Below, piece by piece: positions 59,909-64,000 of a stretch of DNA of 64,000 nucleotides; positions within the stretch are counted from its first letter, which is position 1, and each line of letters opens with the position of its first letter. The notes beneath the pieces are model-generated. The model had not been told where the DNA came from and did not search any database. It was given only the letters and a program-made list of their open reading frames with translations. Made by a program: the position numbers and the translations under genes. Source of the DNA: Pseudomonas morbosilactucae (GTDB lineage Bacteria; Pseudomonadota; Gammaproteobacteria; Pseudomonadales; Pseudomonadaceae); assembly GCF_023241715.1 (NCBI RefSeq), contig NZ_JALQCW010000068.1:1-64000 (forward strand), written 5' to 3'.

Positions 59909-61174
59909 ATGTATTTGTTCCGTCTAGCCATGTCCAGCCTGGCTAACCGCCGCTTTACCGCGCTCCTCACCGCCTTCGCCATCGCCCTCTCCGTGTGCCT
60001 GCTGCTGGCCGTGGAACGGGTGCGCACTGAAGCCCGGACCAGTTTCGCCAGCACCATCAGCGGCACCGACCTGATTGTCGGTGCCCGCTCCGGCTCGGTG
60101 AACCTGCTGTTGTACTCGGTGTTCCGTATCGGCAACGCCACCAACAACATCCGCTGGGACAGCTTCGAGCACTTCGCCAACAACCCGAAGGTCAAGTGGG
60201 CAATCCCCATCTCCCTCGGCGACTCCCATCGCGGCTACCGGGTGATGGGCACCACCGACGCCTACTTCGAGCACTACCAGTACGGCCGTCAGCAGAACCT
60301 GCAACTGGCGGTCGGTCGTGCCTTCGCCACGGACCCATTCGAAGTGGTACTGGGTGCTGAAGTCGCCGACGCCCTGCACTACAAGCTGGGGGACCAGCTG
60401 GTGCTGGCCCACGGCGTGGCCGCCATAAGCCTGGTCAAGCACGATGACAAGCCGTTCACCGTGGTCGGCATCCTCAAGCGCACCGGCACCCCGGTGGACC
60501 GTACGCTGCACATCAGCCTGGGCGGCATGGAAGCGATCCACATCGACTGGCACAACGGCGTGCCGGCCCGTGGCGAAGGCCGTATCAACGCCGACCAGGC
60601 ACGCAATATGGACCTCACGCCCCAGGCCATCACCGCCTTCATGCTCGGCCTGAACAGCAAGATCTCCACCTTTGCCCTGCAACGGGAGATCAACGAATTC
60701 CGCGGCGAACCGATGCTGGCCATTCTTCCGGGCGTTGCTTTGCAGGAGCTCTGGAGCCTCATGGGGACGGCGGAAAAAGCCCTGTTTGTGGTGTCGCTGT
60801 TCGTGGTCCTGACCGGCTTGATCGGCATGCTCACGGCGATCCTCACCAGCCTCAACGAGCGACGTCGGGAAATGGCCATCCTGCGCTCGGTGGGCGCCCG
60901 CCCGTGGCACATCGCGACCCTGCTGGTGCTGGAAGCCTTTGCCCTGGCGCTGTTCGGGGTGCTGGCCGGGCTTGGGTTGCTGTACCTGGGCATTGCCCTG
61001 GCCCAGGGCTACGTGCAGTCGACCTACGGCCTGTACCTGCCCCTGGCCTGGCCCAGCGAGTATGAGTGGGCACTGTTGGGCGGTATCCTGATCGCCGCCT
61101 TGCTGATGGGCAGCGTGCCGGCCTGGCGCGCCTACCGGCAATCCCTGGCCGATGGCCTGTCGATTCGCTTATGA
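59909..61174 (+). CDS. FtsX/MacB-type ABC permease
   Basis: A 421-residue permease with one N-terminal membrane helix, a large periplasmic domain (residues ~40-280) and three C-terminal helices with the FtsX pattern (ALFVVSLFVVLTGLIGMLTAILTSLNERRREMAILRSVGARPWHI). It is the partner of the ATPase next door. The stop overlaps the region just before the next gene. Confidence 0.92.
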   Translation: MYLFRLAMSSLANRRFTALLTAFAIALSVCLLLAVERVRTEARTSFASTISGTDLIVGARSGSVNLLLYSVFRIGNATNNIRWDSFEHFANNPKVKWAIPISLGDSHRGYRVMGTTDAYFEHYQYGRQQNLQLAVGRAFATDPFEVVLGAEVADALHYKLGDQLVLAHGVAAISLVKHDDKPFTVVGILKRTGTPVDRTLHISLGGMEAIHIDWHNGVPARGEGRINADQARNMDLTPQAITAFMLGLNSKISTFALQREINEFRGEPMLAILPGVALQELWSLMGTAEKALFVVSLFVVLTGLIGMLTAILTSLNERRREMAILRSVGARPWHIATLLVLEAFALALFGVLAGLGLLYLGIALAQGYVQSTYGLYLPLAWPSEYEWALLGGILIAALLMGSVPAWRAYRQSLADGLSIRL

Positions 61175-61185
61175 GGAGTTTGTTG

Positions 61186-61704
61186 ATGTCGCGGGTGTTG
61201 TTTGCGCTGTTGCTGTTGGTCGCCACGCCCTTGTGGGCAGCCGCCCCGCGAGACCTGGCCTGGTCGGAGATGATCCCTGCCGACGCCCCGCCGGAAGTGC
61301 CGAACATGCAGCCCCTGCACGACCTGTCGCAGATGAGCGATGCCCTGTCTGCCGAGTCGGCGCCAGCGGCCAAGCAGGACCTGCCCAACGCGCCGGTGGT
61401 GCAGGCACTCAACGGCCAAGCGGTGCGCTTGCCGGGGTACATCGTGCCCCTGGAAGTCAGCGAAGAAGGCCGTACCACCGAGTTCCTGCTGGTGCCCTAT
61501 TTCGGCGCCTGCATCCATGTGCCGCCACCGCCATCGAACCAGATCGTCCACGTCACCAGCGAAGTCGGGGTGAAGCTGGATGAGTTGTACCAACCGTACT
61601 GGATCGAAGGCGCGATGCAGGTCAAGCCGTCCACCAGCGAGCTGGCAGATGCCGGGTATCAGATGGAAGCCGAGAAGATCTACGTGTACGAATTGCCGGA
61701 GTAA
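61186..61704 (+). CDS. Exported DUF3299 protein
   Basis: A 172-residue protein with a signal peptide (MSRVLFALLLLVATPLWAAA). The DUF3299 core is LNGQAVRLPGYIVPLEVSEEGRTTEFLLVPYFGACIHVPPPPSNQIVHV. I chose ATG 61186 because AGGAG (61174-61178) is correctly spaced; an in-frame ATG at 61171 overlaps the permease stop. DUF3299 genes often accompany such ABC pairs and zinc-regulated loci. Function unknown. Confidence 0.88.
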   Translation: MSRVLFALLLLVATPLWAAAPRDLAWSEMIPADAPPEVPNMQPLHDLSQMSDALSAESAPAAKQDLPNAPVVQALNGQAVRLPGYIVPLEVSEEGRTTEFLLVPYFGACIHVPPPPSNQIVHVTSEVGVKLDELYQPYWIEGAMQVKPSTSELADAGYQMEAEKIYVYELPE

Positions 61705-61834
61705 TTACCGGCCCAAGAGAATAGTTCAACCCGCTCCCAGGGCATCACGTTTTCATTGAGCTGAGTCAAAGGCTCGTCGTTGACGATCCTTAACATTGGC
61801 CCCAGTCAATTTGAAACGTCCTTTGGAGCCTCCC

Positions 61835-62533
61835 ATGCACAAGTCCTTGCTCAGCGCCTCCCTCGTCGCGCTCGCCCTTTCTGCCCCGATTGCCAACGCT
61901 CACGAAGCCGGCGAAATCATCGTTCGCGCCGGTGCAATCACCGTCAATCCAAAAGCCGACAGTTCCAGCGTCAAGGTCGATCGCGGCCCGGCAGCAGGGA
62001 CCGACCTGGGCGGCAAGGCAACCATGAGCAGCGACACCCAACTGGGCCTGAACTTCGCTTACATGCTCACCAACCACGTGGGCATCGAACTGCTGGCGGC
62101 CTCACCGTTCGAACACGACGTGAAAATCAAAGGCACCAGCCTGGCCCCTGCCAACGGCAAGCTCGGTACCCTCAAGCACCTGCCGCCGACCCTGAGTGTG
62201 GTCTACTACCCGCTGGACAATAAGTCGACCTTCCAGCCTTACGTGGGCGCCGGCATCAACTACACCTGGATCTATGACGAGCACGTCGGCAGCGAGGCCA
62301 ACGCCGCCGGTTTCGATAACTTCCGCGCCAAGAACTCCTGGGGCATGGCCTGGCAACTGGGTGCCGACTACATGCTGACCGACAAGGTCATGATCAACGC
62401 CCAGGTCCGTTATATCGACATCGACACCCGCGCCTACGTGGACAATAACAGCGTAGCGCCGGGCACCCGTGCCAAGGTCAATGTGGACGTTGATCCATGG
62501 GTCTACATGGTGGGCCTGGGCTACAAGTTCTAA
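61835..62533 (+). CDS. OmpW family outer-membrane protein
   Basis: A 232-residue protein with a signal (SLVALALSAPIANAH) and an 8-strand OmpW barrel: EIIVRAGAITVNPKADSSSV, LNFAYMLTNHVGIELLAASPFEHDVKI, and an aromatic end (GLGYKF). OmpW proteins form narrow channels for hydrophobic molecules. It has its own terminator. Confidence 0.92.
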   Translation: MHKSLLSASLVALALSAPIANAHEAGEIIVRAGAITVNPKADSSSVKVDRGPAAGTDLGGKATMSSDTQLGLNFAYMLTNHVGIELLAASPFEHDVKIKGTSLAPANGKLGTLKHLPPTLSVVYYPLDNKSTFQPYVGAGINYTWIYDEHVGSEANAAGFDNFRAKNSWGMAWQLGADYMLTDKVMINAQVRYIDIDTRAYVDNNSVAPGTRAKVNVDVDPWVYMVGLGYKF

Positions 62534-62546
62534 GGTATCCACGCAC

Positions 62547-62577
62547 AAAAAAGGCGCCTACACAGGCGCCTTTTTTT
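62547..62577 (+). terminator. Rho-independent terminator (bidirectional)
   Basis: AAGGCGCCT and AGGCGCCTT form a strong stem with A-run before and T-run after, between ompW (+) and the epimerase gene (-). Confidence 0.9.
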
Positions 62578-62593
62578 GTCTCGCTGAAAAACC

Positions 62594-63523
62594 TCAGCGG
62601 CCCATCAGTCGAGCCAGTCCGACGTTCATCGGGGTCTGCTCCGGGAAGGTGAAGCGCTGCAACAACCGCTGGTTGTTGGCCCGGGAATGACGGATGTCCC
62701 CTGCCCGTGCCGGACCATAGCTGATGGGCGGCAGCGGCCCCACCACTTGCCCCAGGGCTTCAAGCATCTGCTTGAGGGTGGTGGCCTGGTTCAGGCCAAC
62801 GTTGACCGCACCGACTTCCAACTGCGGCGCTTCCAGGGCCTGTACCAACACATCGACCAAATCTTCGACGTAGACGAAATCCCGGGTTTGCTCGCCGTCG
62901 CCAAACACGGTGATGGGCAGGCCTTTCTGGGCCCGCTCGCTGAAAATGCTGATCACCCCGGAATAAGGCGAAGACGGGTCCTGACGCGGCCCGAAGATGT
63001 TGAAGAAGCGAAAGATCGCCGGCTCCAGCCCATGCTCGCGGCGATAGAAGTCCAGGTAGTGCTCGCTCGCCAGCTTATCGACCGCGTAAGGCGTCAGCGG
63101 CGACTTGGGCGTTTCTTCATCGATCGACTCACCTTCGCCATTGTTGCCGTAGACCGCCGCGCTGGAAGCGAACAACACCCGCTTGACCCCGGCCTGGCGC
63201 ATGGCTTCACAGACGTTCAGGGTGCCGATGAAATTGCTTTGATGGGTGCGCACCGGGTCGTCCACCGACGCCTGTACCGAAGCCACCGCCGCCAGATGGG
63301 CCACGCCCTGGCAGCCGGCCATGACCCGTGCCACCAGCGCGGCATCGGCGACATCGCCCTCGATCAATTCAACCCGGGGATTGCCCAGGGGCAGGTTGCC
63401 GGGCTTGCCGGTGGACAGGTCATCGAGGATGCGCACCGAGTAGCCCTTGGCGAGCAAAGCGTCGACCAGATGCGAACCGATGAAGCCGGCACCGCCGGTG
63501 ATCAATACAGGGCCTTCAGCCAT
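62594..63523 (-). CDS. NAD-dependent epimerase/dehydratase (UDP-sugar type)
   Basis: A 309-residue extended SDR: Rossmann motif LITGGAGFIGSHLVDALLAKG, a serine pair in ASSAAVYG, catalytic Y-x3-K in TPYAVDKLASE, and NIFGPRQDPSSPYSGVISIF, typical of UDP-glucose/UDP-GlcNAc 4-epimerase-like enzymes. Likely supplies a sugar nucleotide for surface polysaccharide. ATG 63523; it overlaps the upstream gene by 8 bases. Confidence 0.9.
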   Translation of the reverse strand: MAEGPVLITGGAGFIGSHLVDALLAKGYSVRILDDLSTGKPGNLPLGNPRVELIEGDVADAALVARVMAGCQGVAHLAAVASVQASVDDPVRTHQSNFIGTLNVCEAMRQAGVKRVLFASSAAVYGNNGEGESIDEETPKSPLTPYAVDKLASEHYLDFYRREHGLEPAIFRFFNIFGPRQDPSSPYSGVISIFSERAQKGLPITVFGDGEQTRDFVYVEDLVDVLVQALEAPQLEVGAVNVGLNQATTLKQMLEALGQVVGPLPPISYGPARAGDIRHSRANNQRLLQRFTFPEQTPMNVGLARLMGR

Positions 63524-64000
63524 GACGATAAAACCTATCCAGTAAAGCCGGGAGCGCCGCGCGCCAGGCACGCGGCTTGATCCCGAAGGTGTGAAGAATT
63601 TTCTTGCAGGCCAGTACCGCGTGCTGCGGCTCTTCGGCCACGTCAGGGCTCGCAGCGTGGGCCTGGGCGGTGGGTGCTTCGATGGCCAGGGCATGCAGTT
63701 GCCGGGCTTCGGTCAGCACCGCCTGCCCCAAGGCCAGGACGGTGGTCGCCTCTTGCCCGGCATAGTGGTAAGTGCCCCACAGCGGCGCCGCGCAGTCGAG
63801 TTGCTTGAGCACGGAAATGATCACCCGTGCGGCATCGTCCACCGGCGTCGGGTTGCCCCGCCGGTCGTCGGCCATCAGCAGTTCCCCCGGCTGTTCGGCC
63901 CGTGCCAGGAAGCGCCCGAGAATGCCGTCGGCGCTGTCGTCGAGCAACCAGCCCAGGCGCAGCAACACGTGCTGCGGGCAGGTGGCGCGCACGCTCTGCT
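63516..64000 (-). CDS. RmlD-like sugar-nucleotide reductase, cut by window end
   Basis: At least 161 C-terminal residues, open to the right edge. Sections such as HVLLRLGWLLDDSADGILGRFL, RRGNPTPVDDAARVIISVL and LWGTYHYAGQEATT match the C-terminal substrate domain of dTDP-4-dehydrorhamnose reductase-like proteins. The Rossmann N-terminus lies beyond the window. Coupled to the epimerase gene. Confidence 0.8.
   Translation of the reverse strand, partial: QSVRATCPQHVLLRLGWLLDDSADGILGRFLARAEQPGELLMADDRRGNPTPVDDAARVIISVLKQLDCAAPLWGTYHYAGQEATTVLALGQAVLTEARQLHALAIEAPTAQAHAASPDVAEEPQHAVLACKKILHTFGIKPRAWRAALPALLDRFYRHG

Noticed and set aside
1..64000. CRISPR array or cas genes
   Set aside because: No regularly spaced repeats and no Cas-like proteins were seen.

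Overview
Most of this window (about 7.7 kb to the right end) is GC-rich and has the gene content and order of a Pseudomonas chromosome, most likely the P. fluorescens group. The supporting signs are the mpl-ubiX-eatR-exaC-eutBC block, a YfaP/Q/S/T/A-type envelope operon, xseB-ispA-dxs, the riboflavin/nusB/thiL/pgpA cluster, and Pseudomonas-type REP palindromes. The first ~7.4 kb is visibly AT-rich and carries the parts of a small mobilizable plasmid. All assignments were made by reading the sequence; no database search was run.

Plasmid-like part (1 to ~7.4 kb): a ribbon-helix-helix accessory gene and a MobA/VirD2-type relaxase run rightward. A replication initiator followed by five small envelope or unknown genes runs leftward toward them, and the two units share one bidirectional terminator. 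Two perfect 20-bp iteron-like repeats lie upstream of rep. Two further single-gene units, a coiled-coil protein and an orphan 236-residue protein, each have a strong promoter next to a repeated TTGGCGGTTTA-type motif. This part ends in an unexplained ~350-bp interval that runs into a DNA-3-methyladenine glycosylase gene (mpg) lacking its first ~100 codons. The plasmid-like DNA is therefore joined inside a chromosomal gene, either by integration or by misassembly.

Chromosomal part, left half: a DedA-PAP2 fusion, a Lon-substrate-domain protein, an LrgAB-type pair, a MaoC hydratase, a MORN-repeat/caspase-like gene broken by a frameshift, a short-chain reductase, a YceK-type lipoprotein, ubiX and mpl. 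Next is an ethanolamine catabolic locus: the sigma-54 activator eatR, divergent from exaC-eutH-eutB-eutC, with a clear -24/-12 promoter. A GNAT enzyme, a second DedA protein, an MtfA-like peptidase, ppa and two small unknown genes follow. Then comes an iron cell-surface-signalling set (ECF sigma, FecR-type regulator, TonB receptor with STN domain) with Fur-like sites.

Right half: a leftward six-gene envelope operon built around a bacterial alpha-2-macroglobulin and flanked by two DUF2135 genes; xseB-ispA-dxs (exonuclease VII and isoprenoid precursors); then a leftward run with a BtuF-like protein, ribA, a periplasmic binding protein, pgpA, thiL, nusB, ribH, ribBA, ribE, a frameshifted ribD and nrdR. 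After it come a YbaY lipoprotein, a methyltransferase, the thioredoxin-like chaperone YbbN/CnoX, and a putative zinc locus (DUF2796/ZrgA-like protein, ABC ATPase, FtsX-type permease, DUF3299 protein) with a Zur-like palindrome. The window ends with an OmpW porin and sugar-nucleotide dehydratase genes, the last of which is cut by the window edge. Many leftward genes overlap as ATGA or GTGA, implying translational coupling. Two chromosomal frameshifts lie at short homopolymers, one of them in ribD, whose function is normally needed for riboflavin synthesis; sequencing error is a serious alternative to real gene loss.
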